From assembly GCA_016934985.1 (NCBI GenBank), contig JAFGRU010000131.1:1-33466 (forward strand): a DNA stretch of 33,466 nt, read 5' to 3'. Both the position numbers and the translations under genes were made by a program. The notes under the pieces are model-generated. The model saw only the letters and a program-made list of their open reading frames with translations. It ran no database searches and was not told where the DNA came from. Origin of the DNA: Deltaproteobacteria bacterium. GTDB lineage: Bacteria > Desulfobacterota > Desulfuromonadia > Desulfuromonadales > JAAYDE01. Below, piece after piece: positions 6,695-14,105 of this stretch; the stretch's first letter is position 1; each line of letters starts with the position of its first letter.

Positions 6695-8110
6695 ATGAAA
6701 AGGACTCTTCGGGTGGATGGCACGAGCATGAACAGAAAAAACAAAAAGCGATTAGATCATTTGGAAAATCCTACAGAAGCCATCCTGGAAAGCATTTCCG
6801 ACGGGGTTTTTACCGTCGACCTTGACTGGCGTATTACTTCTTTCAATCGGGCGGCCGAGGAAATCACCGGGATCGGCAGGGAGGAAGCTCTCGGTCGGAC
6901 TTGCTCCGAGGTTTTCCGCTCCAGTATGTGCGAGGTTGATTGCGCTCTCCGCCAAACCCTGAAAACCGGCAAATCGATCATCAATAAATCATGTTTTATT
7001 GTCGACGCGGAAGGTCGGCGCATTCCAATTAGTGTCTCCACGGCGGTTCTCCGGGATAGCAATAATCGTATTGTCGGTGGAGCCGAAACCTTTCGAGACC
7101 TGAGCGAGATTGAAGAGTTGCGCAAAGAACTGGAGGGGCGTTTCCAGATCGGCGACCTGGTAAGCCGCAGCCAATCCATGCAAAAGGTTTTTGAAATTAT
7201 TCCGGCGGCGGCGGCCAGTGCCACTACTGTACTTCTTCAGGGCGAGACCGGAACCGGCAAGGAACTTCTCGCCCGGGCCATCCACGACCTGAGCCCACGC
7301 AAGAATCAGCCTTTTATTGCCGTCAACTGCGGAGCTTTTCCCGATACCCTGCTGGAATCCGAGCTTTTCGGATATAAAGCCGGGGCTTTTACGGGAGCTT
7401 CCAGGGACAAGCCGGGACGTTTTGCCCTCGCCCGCGGAGGCACCCTTTTTCTTGACGAAATCGGCGAGGTTTCTTCGGCCTTGCAGGTGCGTCTATTGCG
7501 GGTTTTGCAGGAGCGGGTTTTCGAGCCCCTCGGGTCGGTTCGATCGGAAAAGAGCGATGCTCGCATTATCGCGGCCACAAATCGTAATTTGGTTTCAGAG
7601 GTAAAAAAAGGGAATTTTCGGGAAGATCTTTTTTACCGCATTAACGTTATTCGTATCGACCTGCCGCCCCTGAAGCGTCGCAAGGAGGATATCCCTCTAA
7701 TGGTTGATCACTTCGTAGCCCGCTTTAACCGTATTCAGCAGAAAAGAATAAGCGGCGTTGCTCCCGAGGTTATGGCCCTGCTTATGGCTCATGATTGGCC
7801 GGGAAACGTGCGGGAGCTTGAAAACGTCATTGAGAGAGCGTTTGTTCTTTGCAGCGAAGGTCGCATCAAGCCCAATCATTTGCCTGAGGAGTTTACCGCT
7901 CGAGCCCCGGCCCTGGACTGCGGGGAGAACATTAAGTCGGCCCGGCACCTGGTCGAAGCTCAGGCAATTAGGGATGCTCTAAAGCGCAATGGTAACAACC
8001 GCCTTGCCGCCGCTCGTGAACTTGGTATCCACAAAAGCACCCTCTTCCGAAAAATGAAAGCTCTGGGTATCATCCCGCCTGATACTGACGGCCGTTCGAG
8101 CCGTACCTGA
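6695..8110 (+). CDS. Sigma-54 activator: PAS, AAA+ and Fis-type HTH
   Basis: A 471-residue bacterial enhancer-binding protein that hydrolyses ATP to open sigma-54 promoters. Residues about 25-135 form a PAS sensor. The AAA+ domain follows from about 155, with Walker A GETGTGKE (183-190), the sigma-54 contact loop GAFTGA (230-235) and Walker B GGTLFLDEIGE (248-258). A Fis-type helix-turn-helix ends the protein (about 425-462, RLAAARELGIHKSTLFRKM). There is no receiver domain, so sensing is probably through the PAS domain, which holds Cys70, Cys79, Cys83 and Cys100. That cluster could bind iron-sulfur, a metal or haem. ATG 6695 has AGG close upstream; ATG 6728 is an alternative, and the open frame back to 6560 is not PAS-like. 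It stands directly before a sigma-54 promoter and is the analogue of the activator of the Desulfovibrio ORP operons. Confidence 0.93.
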   Translation: MKRTLRVDGTSMNRKNKKRLDHLENPTEAILESISDGVFTVDLDWRITSFNRAAEEITGIGREEALGRTCSEVFRSSMCEVDCALRQTLKTGKSIINKSCFIVDAEGRRIPISVSTAVLRDSNNRIVGGAETFRDLSEIEELRKELEGRFQIGDLVSRSQSMQKVFEIIPAAAASATTVLLQGETGTGKELLARAIHDLSPRKNQPFIAVNCGAFPDTLLESELFGYKAGAFTGASRDKPGRFALARGGTLFLDEIGEVSSALQVRLLRVLQERVFEPLGSVRSEKSDARIIAATNRNLVSEVKKGNFREDLFYRINVIRIDLPPLKRRKEDIPLMVDHFVARFNRIQQKRISGVAPEVMALLMAHDWPGNVRELENVIERAFVLCSEGRIKPNHLPEEFTARAPALDCGENIKSARHLVEAQAIRDALKRNGNNRLAAARELGIHKSTLFRKMKALGIIPPDTDGRSSRT

Positions 8111-8249
8111 AAGGTCTCAATCCTGACACCTGACATTAATTTTTGGGTTGCAGAAGCGCGACCCCATGGCCCTCTTTCACTTTGAACGCTTGTTCTTTAA
8201 CCCGCTGTTTTTTATCGGCTTTCATTTTTTAAATGAAGGAAAAGAGATG

Positions 8250-8266
8250 CTGGTACAGGCGTTGCT
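8250..8266 (+). promoter_or_regulatory. Sigma-54 (-24/-12) promoter of the NifX/MinD operon
   Basis: CTGGTACAGGCGTTGCT: GG at 8252-8253 and GC at 8264-8265, separated by exactly 10 bp, in a context close to the TGGCAC-N5-TTGC consensus. Start of transcription would be about 8277, some 70 bp before the first gene. The gene for a sigma-54 activator ends 140 bp upstream. I could not define the activator's own binding sites. Confidence 0.8.
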
Positions 8267-8345
8267 ACTATCATCTTTGGATCCGCGAGCTCAGCTCGAC
8301 AATATCAAAGTAAAATAAATACTTGAGAAAGTCTGGATTGGAATC

Positions 8346-8744
8346 ATGATAGTGGCTATGCCGGTCTGGAACGAGAGGATCGCTCCCCTTTTCGATGTCT
8401 GCCAAAAACTGCGCTTAGCTGAGATTGAAAAAGGTTTTGTCGTTTCCGTTTCAGAAATGGATTTTTGCCAGGGCGAGCCGTCCGGGAAAGCCCTGCAACT
8501 TGAGGAGCTGGGTGTTGCAGTGTTGATTTGCGGGGCGATTTCGCGGCCGGTTCAGAGCATTGTCACAGCTCGTAATATTCAGGTCATACCCTTTATTTCC
8601 GGTGTCGGTACAGAGGTGATTGAGGCCTGGCTGAATGGCTCTCTGGACGATCCAAGCTTTGTCATGCCAGGTTGTTGTGGGCGGCGCAAAAGGTGCCGTT
8701 CCGGTAAAGAGACTGTGCCGCGCGGAAGGGGTGGCAAAAGTTAA
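8346..8744 (+). CDS. NifX/NifB-type cofactor-binding domain protein (first)
   Basis: A 132-residue protein with the dinitrogenase Fe-Mo cofactor biosynthesis fold (NifX, NafY, NifB C-terminus, ORP). It begins MIVAMPVWNERIAPLFD, the usual first strand followed by a 'RI-P-FD' turn, and has ICGAIS (about 60-65) and an IPFISGVGTEVI segment. It ends in a basic, cysteine-containing tail (PGCCGRRKRCRSG) that could bind metal or nucleic acid. Proteins of this fold bind metal-sulfur clusters; in Desulfovibrio the orange protein carries a Mo-Cu-S cluster. It is the first gene after the sigma-54 promoter. The ribosome site is weak (GGA near 8334). No nitrogenase genes are present, so a role in nitrogen fixation is not implied. 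Confidence 0.85.
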   Translation: MIVAMPVWNERIAPLFDVCQKLRLAEIEKGFVVSVSEMDFCQGEPSGKALQLEELGVAVLICGAISRPVQSIVTARNIQVIPFISGVGTEVIEAWLNGSLDDPSFVMPGCCGRRKRCRSGKETVPRGRGGKS

Positions 8745-8778
8745 ACAAAAAAACTGTTCATGAGGATAGGAGGTTATT

Positions 8779-9141
8779 ATGCCGGGTGGAGACAGAACAG
8801 GACCATTGGGAATGGGACCGGGGACTGGCCGCAGGGCTGGTTTTTGTTCAGGCTACAATATGCCGGGGTATATGAATTCAGGTCCGGCAAGAGAGTTTGC
8901 TGGAGGTTTCGGCCCTGGAATGGGCAATGGCGGTCATGGCTGGAGAAACTGGTGCCGTGCCACGGGACGGCCAGGCTGGATGAGAAGTGGCTGGAACGGC
9001 GACATGCCGGGAGCAGCGGCTTGGAGTCCGGATGGTGAAAAGCAGGTTCTGGAACAGCAACTCCAGGGACTTGAGTATGAACTTGGCAGGATTAAAAGAC
9101 GTTTAAGTGAAATTTCCACAGTGCAACAAGAGGAAAAATAG
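8779..9141 (+). CDS. DUF5320 family protein
   Basis: A 120-residue protein that starts MPGGDRTGPLGMGPGTGRRA, rich in Gly, Met and Arg, followed by Gly/Trp-rich sequence to about residue 80. It ends in a short amphipathic coiled coil (about 85-115, LEQQLQGLEYELGRIKRRL). This is the pattern of the DUF5320 family, which in anaerobes usually stands beside NifX-like and MinD-like genes; its function is unknown. AGGAGG is present 7-12 nt before ATG 8779. The first NifX-type gene ends 34 nt upstream. The coiled coil suggests oligomerisation or docking to a partner, which is inference. Confidence 0.82.
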   Translation: MPGGDRTGPLGMGPGTGRRAGFCSGYNMPGYMNSGPAREFAGGFGPGMGNGGHGWRNWCRATGRPGWMRSGWNGDMPGAAAWSPDGEKQVLEQQLQGLEYELGRIKRRLSEISTVQQEEK

Positions 9142-9143
9142 CA

Positions 9144-9248
9144 CATAATCAGTTACTATTCAGCACAAGGACTTGTGTCGCCCATGGGGCCCTTGGAATG
9201 GGTGATGCGAGGCATTGTGCCGATAAGCTGAATAATTACCATAATCAG
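9144..9248. repeat. Hairpin element flanked by 9-bp direct repeats
   Basis: CATAATCAG occurs at 9144-9152 and again at 9240-9248. Just inside lie imperfect inverted ends of 13 bp (9152-9164 against 9227-9239, with ATTCAGC / GCTGAAT perfect). Further pairing of ACAA with TTGT is possible inside. The layout is that of a short insertion with a target duplication, or of a structured leader. It lies between two genes of the sigma-54 operon. Confidence 0.5.
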
Positions 9249-9323
9249 CAAATTTTTTCCGGCGGGGCTGTGATCCTGAACAGGGATTCAGTCCCGTATT
9301 TTCCAATTTTGAGGAGATAAATT

Positions 9324-9683
9324 TTGAAAATTGCCGTTACCTCTACCGGTAAAGCCCTTGATTCATCCATTGATCCCCGTTTCGGGAGGGCCGCTTATTT
9401 TATCCTTTTTGATCAGAACAGCAATACGTTCGAAGTGATCGATAACTCGCCCAATCTGAATGCTGTACAGGGTGCCGGCATTCAGGCTGCCGAAAAAGTT
9501 GTCAAACTGGGTGCCAAAGGTCTTATTTCAGGACATTGTGGCCCCAAGGCTTTTCGCGTTCTTGCGACCGCCGGGATTGCCGTGTACAATACGGAAGCAG
9601 GCACAGTGGCCGAGGCTCTTGAGGAGCTGCAGGCCGGGAACTTAACTCAAGCCGCTTCCGCCGACGTGGCTGGGCACTGGTAA
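9324..9683 (+). CDS. NifX-type protein closest to the ORP pattern (second)
   Basis: A 119-residue protein with the NifX/ORP fold: MKIAVTSTGKALDSSIDPRF at the start, then FGRAAYFILFD, NAVQGAGIQAAEKV (about 48-61) and ISGHCGPKAFRVL (about 69-81), ending in a short variable tail. The sequence around QGAGIQAA and G-CGPKA is what I associate with orange-protein-like members, which bind a Mo-Cu cluster in Desulfovibrio. Whether the metal is the same here is inference. The start is TTG 9324, with GAGGAG 7 nt upstream and no nearby ATG in frame. It is separated from the DUF5320 gene by the 9144-9248 hairpin element and followed 11 nt later by the TrmO-like gene. Confidence 0.87.
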   Translation: MKIAVTSTGKALDSSIDPRFGRAAYFILFDQNSNTFEVIDNSPNLNAVQGAGIQAAEKVVKLGAKGLISGHCGPKAFRVLATAGIAVYNTEAGTVAEALEELQAGNLTQAASADVAGHW

Positions 9684-9694
9684 AGGATGCAAGC

Positions 9695-10276
9695 ATGGTA
9701 GATGATAAATCAGATTGGAATTCATCGGACGAGGAGTCTTTTTTCACCAACCAGGGGGATGGAAAGTTTTCCGCCGATCAGATCTATTATAAACCAATAG
9801 GGTATGTTCACAGCCCTTATAAGGATCCTGACACGACGCCGATACAGCCGGTTTTTGACGAGGACAGTGAAGGCACCATTGAAATACTTGAGCAATACGA
9901 ACCGGGCCTCAAAGATCTGGATGGTTTTTCTCACCTTTTCGTTTTTTACTACCTTCACAAGGCCAGCCCGGCGAGAATGACCGTCAAGCCTTTTCTGCAG
10001 GATGTCGAGCGCGGTATTTTTGCCACTCGCGCGCCCTGTCGGCCCAATCCCATCGGTCTCAGTATTGTCAAATTGAAAGAGGTGAGGGGCAGGATTCTGG
10101 ATATTGTCGGCGTCGACATTCTCGATGGCTCGGCGGTGCTGGATATCAAGCCTTATTGCGAACAGTTTGACAAGGTTTTGGAGCCCCGCTGTGGTTGGCA
10201 GGACGAACTTGACAGCGCTGAAGTCGAGCGCCGCGGGAAACGGCAAGGCCCCCCGGAAAAGAGGCCGCCCGAATGA
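9695..10276 (+). CDS. TrmO/TsaA-like tRNA m6t6A37 methyltransferase
   Basis: A 193-residue protein of the TrmO (YaeB/TsaA/VirR) family. In E. coli TrmO uses SAM to methylate t6A37 of tRNA-Thr, giving m6t6A. The beta-barrel domain runs from about 29 to 175: KPIGYVHSPYKDP, then FSHLFVFYYLHKA, then the hallmark RAPCRPNPIGLSIVKL (about 112-127) and ILDGSAVLDIKPY. The N-terminal 28 residues and a charged C-terminal tail are extra. Its stop overlaps the start of the next gene (ATGA at 10273-10276), so it is translationally coupled to the first MinD-like ATPase. Placement in a metal-cluster operon raises the possibility of a substrate other than tRNA. Confidence 0.9.
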   Translation: MVDDKSDWNSSDEESFFTNQGDGKFSADQIYYKPIGYVHSPYKDPDTTPIQPVFDEDSEGTIEILEQYEPGLKDLDGFSHLFVFYYLHKASPARMTVKPFLQDVERGIFATRAPCRPNPIGLSIVKLKEVRGRILDIVGVDILDGSAVLDIKPYCEQFDKVLEPRCGWQDELDSAEVERRGKRQGPPEKRPPE

Positions 10277-11112
10277 AAATTGCTATTGCCTCGGGGAAAG
10301 GCGGGACAGGGAAAACCACCGTCTCCCTGAATCTCGCCCGCAGTTGGGGGGAGCCGGTTCGGCTTCTGGATTGTGATGTGGAAGAGCCGAACTGCCACGT
10401 TTTTCTTCCCCACGCCATCGAAAAATCCGACGTTGTTACCATACCCGTTCCCCAGGTGGACGAGGAGCTCTGCAATGCCTGCGGAGAGTGCAGCCGCATC
10501 TGCGCTTTCAATGCTATTGTCGCGCTGCAAACCAAACCCCTGGTCTTTCCCGAGCTTTGCCATGGTTGCGGCGGATGCACCAAAATCTGCCCGCAGCAGG
10601 CCATTACCGAGCGGGGGGAACGCATCGGGGTGGTTGAAATCGGCCGCAAGGGCGACATCACCCTGGTTCAGGGAAGGCTCGATATTGGTGTGCCTTTGGT
10701 GCCCCCTCTGATCCGGGCAGTCAAGAGGCACGCGGCGGGCGCCGAGACGGTTATTCTCGATGCCCCACCAGGCACGTCCTGCCCGGTAATTGCCACCATT
10801 GGCGACAGCGATTTTGTAGTTTTGGTGACGGAGCCGACACCCTTCGGCCTTCACGATCTCAAGCTTGCCGTGGATCTGGTTCGCAAGCTGGGACTTCCTT
10901 TCGGGGTCGTCATCAACCGTTCCGGCATGGGGGACAGCCGGGTGGAGGACTTCTGCCGGCGGGAGCAGGTGCCGGTTCTCCTTGAAATACCCAATGACCG
11001 CGAAATTGCCGTGGCTTATTCCCAGGGGAGGCTCATGGTCGATGCCTTCCCCGAGTATCAGGCACGCTTTTCGGACTTGAAGGAAACCATTTGTAACCTA
11101 ATTGAAGGATAA
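10273..11112 (+). CDS. MinD/Mrp-like ATPase with inserted 2x[4Fe-4S] ferredoxin (first)
   Basis: A 279-residue P-loop ATPase. It has the deviant Walker [10 protein letters not shown] (8-16, with the signature Lys9) and DAPPGT (163-168). Between them is a ferredoxin insertion with two four-Cys motifs: Cys67, 70, 73, 77 and Cys96, 99, 102, 106. Proteins of this build occur in adjacent pairs in strict anaerobes, including the ORP complex of Desulfovibrio, and relate to Mrp/NBP35 cluster carriers. The likely role is ATP-dependent assembly or delivery of a metal-sulfur cluster to the NifX-type partners, which is inference. It overlaps the TrmO-like gene by 4 nt. Confidence 0.93.
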   Translation: MKIAIASGKGGTGKTTVSLNLARSWGEPVRLLDCDVEEPNCHVFLPHAIEKSDVVTIPVPQVDEELCNACGECSRICAFNAIVALQTKPLVFPELCHGCGGCTKICPQQAITERGERIGVVEIGRKGDITLVQGRLDIGVPLVPPLIRAVKRHAAGAETVILDAPPGTSCPVIATIGDSDFVVLVTEPTPFGLHDLKLAVDLVRKLGLPFGVVINRSGMGDSRVEDFCRREQVPVLLEIPNDREIAVAYSQGRLMVDAFPEYQARFSDLKETICNLIEG

Positions 11113-11116
11113 AAAA

Positions 11117-11368
11117 ATGCCTACTTACGAGTATCAATGCACAGCTTGCGGCCACCATTTCGAACGCCGCCAGTCTATTAATGATGAAAAAATCCGCGAG
11201 TGCCCCGAGTGCCAGGGCGAGGTGGAACTTTTGATCAGCGGGGGCAGCGGCTTTATTCTCAAAGTCGGTTCTGCCGCCCCCGGAGGTTCTAAATTTTCCT
11301 GCCCCGCGGCTAAATCCGGTGAAACCTGTTGCGGTTCCGACAGTCCCTGCGACAAACCGGCGGATTGA
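11117..11368 (+). CDS. FmdB-like small zinc-ribbon protein
   Basis: An 83-residue protein starting [20 protein letters not shown], the typical FmdB/regulatory zinc-ribbon N-terminus with CxxC at 8-11 and a second CPEC pair (about 32-35). The tail (about 50-83) has further Cys (SCPAA, TCCGSD, PCDKPAD), which may add a metal site. GAAGGA lies 7 nt before ATG 11117. It stands between the two ferredoxin-type ATPases with spacings of 4 nt on each side, so it is surely co-transcribed. FmdB-type ribbons are widespread; a molecular function is not established. Confidence 0.87.
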   Translation: MPTYEYQCTACGHHFERRQSINDEKIRECPECQGEVELLISGGSGFILKVGSAAPGGSKFSCPAAKSGETCCGSDSPCDKPAD

Positions 11369-11372
11369 CGCG

Positions 11373-12305
11373 GTGAGCCACAAGACTTCTTCATCTGCGA
11401 CCAAGCCTGCCGAATTGGTCATTATCAGCGGCAAGGGCGGCACCGGAAAGACCAGTATTACGGCATCCCTGGCCATGCTGGCCGAAAAGGCGGTGCTGGC
11501 GGACTGCGATGTCGATGCGGCGGATCTGCACCTGATTTTGACCCCCGAGGTTGAAAACACCCATACGTTTACAGCCGGGCGCGAGGCTGTTATCCGCCAG
11601 GAGGATTGCACCTCCTGTGGGGCCTGTCTGGAAAACTGCCGTTTCGATGGCATCTACGAGAAACAGGGCGGGGATGGGAAACCCCACTACTTCGTGGATG
11701 ACGCCCATTGCGAGGGCTGTGGGGTTTGTGTCCATTTCTGCCCTGCTAAGGCAATTGATTTTCCGGAGCGGGTTTGCGGCGAGTGGTATGTTTCCCGGAC
11801 CCGGAAAGGCCCTATGGTTCATGCCCGGCTCGGCATCGGAGCGGAAAACTCAGGCAAGCTGGTTTCCACCGTGCGTCGTGAAGCGATGCGCATCGCCGCA
11901 GAAGGGGCTTTCCCTCTGGTCATTGTCGATGGGCCGCCCGGCATTGGCTGTCCCGTCATTGCTTCCGTGACCGGCGCTTCCCTGGTTCTCGTAGTGACCG
12001 AGCCGACCCTGTCGGGGGAGCATGATCTGAGCCGGGTGTTGAAACTGACCGAGCACTTCGGCATTCCCACGGCAGTCTGTGTCAACAAATGGGATTTAAA
12101 CCCCGACATGGCCGAACGAATTGAAACCCGTGCTCAAGAGGCCAAAGCCTATGTGGCTGGCCGGGTTCGTTATGACAGTGCCGTTACCTCGGCCCAGATC
12201 GAGGAAAAAGCCGTAGTTGAAACCGATTCGGCCTCGGCGGATGACATCCGCAATCTTTGGAGCCGGCTTCGCCAGGTCGCCGAAGCTCGTGGGGTTAATA
12301 TATGA
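11373..12305 (+). CDS. MinD/Mrp-like ATPase with inserted 2x[4Fe-4S] ferredoxin (second)
   Basis: A 310-residue paralogue of the ATPase at 10273-11112. It has Walker [10 protein letters not shown] (20-28), ferredoxin motifs Cys79, 82, 85, 89 and Cys113, 116, 119, 123, and VDGPPG (about 175-180). The start is taken as GTG 11373, 4 nt after the FmdB-like stop. The frame is open further upstream, but that part overlaps the zinc-ribbon gene and precedes the P-loop by an unusual length. The two ATPases probably form a heterodimer, as proposed for the pair in the ORP complex. It is followed 69 nt later by the third NifX-type gene. Confidence 0.92.
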   Translation: MSHKTSSSATKPAELVIISGKGGTGKTSITASLAMLAEKAVLADCDVDAADLHLILTPEVENTHTFTAGREAVIRQEDCTSCGACLENCRFDGIYEKQGGDGKPHYFVDDAHCEGCGVCVHFCPAKAIDFPERVCGEWYVSRTRKGPMVHARLGIGAENSGKLVSTVRREAMRIAAEGAFPLVIVDGPPGIGCPVIASVTGASLVLVVTEPTLSGEHDLSRVLKLTEHFGIPTAVCVNKWDLNPDMAERIETRAQEAKAYVAGRVRYDSAVTSAQIEEKAVVETDSASADDIRNLWSRLRQVAEARGVNI

Positions 12306-12374
12306 AACGTAATTCATTTCCATTTTTTGGAGAGCACCACAAAATATTATTTACATATCAGGAGGTAACAAAAG

Positions 12375-12713
12375 ATGAGGATTGCAATACCCCTCGCTAA
12401 CGGGAAACTTTCCCTCCATTTCGGTCATTGCGAAAATTTTGTTCTGATCGACGCGGACCCCGAGCAAAAAAGTATTATTAAACAGGATATTATCGAGGCC
12501 CCTCCTCATGAGCCGGGGCTGCTGCCGGCCTGGCTGGCGGACAAAGGGGCCACGGTGATTATTGCCGGTGGCATGGGCCAGAGGGCTCAGAGTCTATTCC
12601 AGGCACAGGGGATTCAGGTTGTCGTTGGAGCTCCTTCCGCAACACCCGAGGATATCGTCGGTCATTATTTGGGGGGGACACTTCAAGTCGGGAATAATTT
12701 CTGTGACCACTAA
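12375..12713 (+). CDS. NifX-type cofactor-binding domain protein (third)
   Basis: A 112-residue NifX-fold protein starting MRIAIPLANGKLSLHFGHCE and ending in a short tail with NNFCDH. The Phe-Gly-His-Cys turn replaces the FGR of the second copy, and GGMGQRAQSLF (about 65-75) corresponds to the usual G-x-G helix start. AGGAGG lies 9-14 nt before ATG 12375, the best ribosome site of the three NifX genes. It is the last gene before the operon terminator. The His and Cys residues are candidate cluster ligands. Confidence 0.87.
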   Translation: MRIAIPLANGKLSLHFGHCENFVLIDADPEQKSIIKQDIIEAPPHEPGLLPAWLADKGATVIIAGGMGQRAQSLFQAQGIQVVVGAPSATPEDIVGHYLGGTLQVGNNFCDH

Positions 12714-12746
12714 AAAGTATTGATTTTGCCAAACCGGCTTTGCTTT

Positions 12747-12785
12747 AAAGAAACCGGCCTGCGATAAGTGGGGCGGTTTCTTTTT
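12747..12785 (+). terminator. Terminator of the sigma-54 operon
   Basis: AAAGAAACCG (12747-12756) pairs with CGGTTTCTTT (12774-12783); the second arm merges with the T tract. The loop is 17 nt. Confidence 0.85.
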
Positions 12786-13069
12786 GTATCTGCTCCGTGG
12801 CCCGGGGGCGGGTAAGGAGTGTAAGTGTTCGGCCTTAAAGTATTTTTCAAAAAGTTAAGGCGCACCCATTGGTTTGTTGGTGATTTTTGAAATGCTAGGC
12901 AGGTCAATGATTTGCACTATGGCTCCGTCAAAACGCACGGAGGCTGAGTGTGCTTTTGTCAATCGAGGCCATTTTTGCATGGTAGCTACGATATTTCTTG
13001 ATTGGCAAAACCTGAAAAAACATGGTAAACCCACCAGCACTTCAATTTGATCAGCTTTCAGGATTTCCT
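12786..13069. other. Non-coding stretch with two hairpins
   Basis: No gene is supported. Two inverted repeats are seen: GCCTTAA / TTAAGGC (12832-12838 with 12855-12861, with TTTTTCAAAAA inside) and CTCCGT / ACGGAG (about 12923-12928 with 12937-12942). Neither has a T tract. They may be regulatory for the exporter gene. Confidence 0.4.
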
Positions 13070-13978
13070 ATGGGTTTTTTTTCAAAAATTACTGCGACCA
13101 TTTGTGCATCGGCCAATGCGCGGGAAAGGTATCGCACCGGAGCCCTGCTGGCGGCATCCGGGGTTTTTGTCGTCAGTTTCGACGCTTTGCTCGTGCGGTT
13201 GTGTGCCACCGACGGTTGGAATGTCTCCTTCTGGCGTGGCCTTTTCATGGCGGTTACCATTGGTTTGGTCCTGTTGTTTCAGGTAGGACGACGGCCACCG
13301 TCCGCGACGCGGAGCCCGCTTTTGCCTCTTCTGGCCGTCAGCTTGCTCATGGCCTGCAGCAGTATTGCCCTGGTTCTCGCTTTTACTCTCACCGCAACGG
13401 CCAATGCCGTCGTGATTCTCAGTGCCTCTCCGCTGTTTTGTGCTCTGTTCAGCTGGCTATGGCTGCGGGAGAGGTGCGCGCCTCGCACTCTGATCAGTAT
13501 AGCTGTTGCCATGGGCGGCGTGCTGTTGGTGGTTTCCGGATCTCTGCGGGGGGCGAATGTCGCGGGCGACCTTTTGGCCCTTCTGGCGACCATGATTATC
13601 GGTATTCATTTTACGGTGCTGCGCCGTTTCCCGGAGGTCAGCCGCCAGGCTGCCGTAGGGGTCGGGGGCCTGCTGATGGCTGTGCTGGCTTTCCATTTTG
13701 CCGACCCTTTAAGCCTCACCTGGCAAAGTTATACCTATCTTCTTCTCATGGGGTTGGTGCAGATGCCGCTGGCCATGGTCCTGATGACGGCTGGAACCCG
13801 CTTTCTTTCGGCGGCGGAGGTCAGCCTTTTCATTCTGGGGGAGACGTTTCTCGCCCCGATCTGGGTCTGGTTGGTATTTGGAGAGATTCCCAGCGTTGCG
13901 ACCTTTATCGGAGGATCGATTATAATCCTTACGCTGGTACTCAACTCTTTGCTGGGACTGCGTTCCTCCGGGGAATAA
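13070..13978 (+). CDS. EamA/DMT-family transporter
   Basis: About 302 residues with ten predicted membrane helices in two EamA repeats, as in drug/metabolite transporters. The first repeat runs from about residue 25 (LLAASGVFVVSFDALLVRL), the second from about 165 (AGDLLALLATMIIGIHFTVL). The final helices include the typical FLSAAEVSLFILGETFLAPI stretch. ATG 13070 has AGGA 6 nt upstream; ATG 13022 has no ribosome site. The substrate cannot be told from sequence; amino acids or other small metabolites are usual. It stands alone between the sigma-54 operon and a convergent pair of genes. Confidence 0.88.
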   Translation: MGFFSKITATICASANARERYRTGALLAASGVFVVSFDALLVRLCATDGWNVSFWRGLFMAVTIGLVLLFQVGRRPPSATRSPLLPLLAVSLLMACSSIALVLAFTLTATANAVVILSASPLFCALFSWLWLRERCAPRTLISIAVAMGGVLLVVSGSLRGANVAGDLLALLATMIIGIHFTVLRRFPEVSRQAAVGVGGLLMAVLAFHFADPLSLTWQSYTYLLLMGLVQMPLAMVLMTAGTRFLSAAEVSLFILGETFLAPIWVWLVFGEIPSVATFIGGSIIILTLVLNSLLGLRSSGE

Positions 13979-14066
13979 AGGTTTGGGAAAAAGCCGGCAG
14001 GCGGGACATTCTACTCTTGTGTGGCTGGTTTGAATCCAAGAGGTCTAACTTAAGGCAATCTTCTTG

Positions 14067-14105
14067 CGGCTGGGAAATGCAGGGCGCAGTTTTTTCAGCC
14101 GTTTT
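14067..14105 (+). terminator. Possible terminator after the EamA gene
   Basis: CGGCTG (14067-14072) with CAGCCG (14096-14101), extended by GGAAA pairing with TTTTT, then GTTTTG. It overlaps the stop codon of the convergent gene. Confidence 0.45.

Noticed and set aside
8123..8135. Tandem CTGACA as binding site of the activator
   Set aside because: A direct repeat of 6 bp without dyad symmetry is too weak to call.
9195..9210. TTGGAATGGGTGATGC as a second sigma-54 promoter
   Set aside because: Spacing is right, but both boxes are poor and it lies within the hairpin element.
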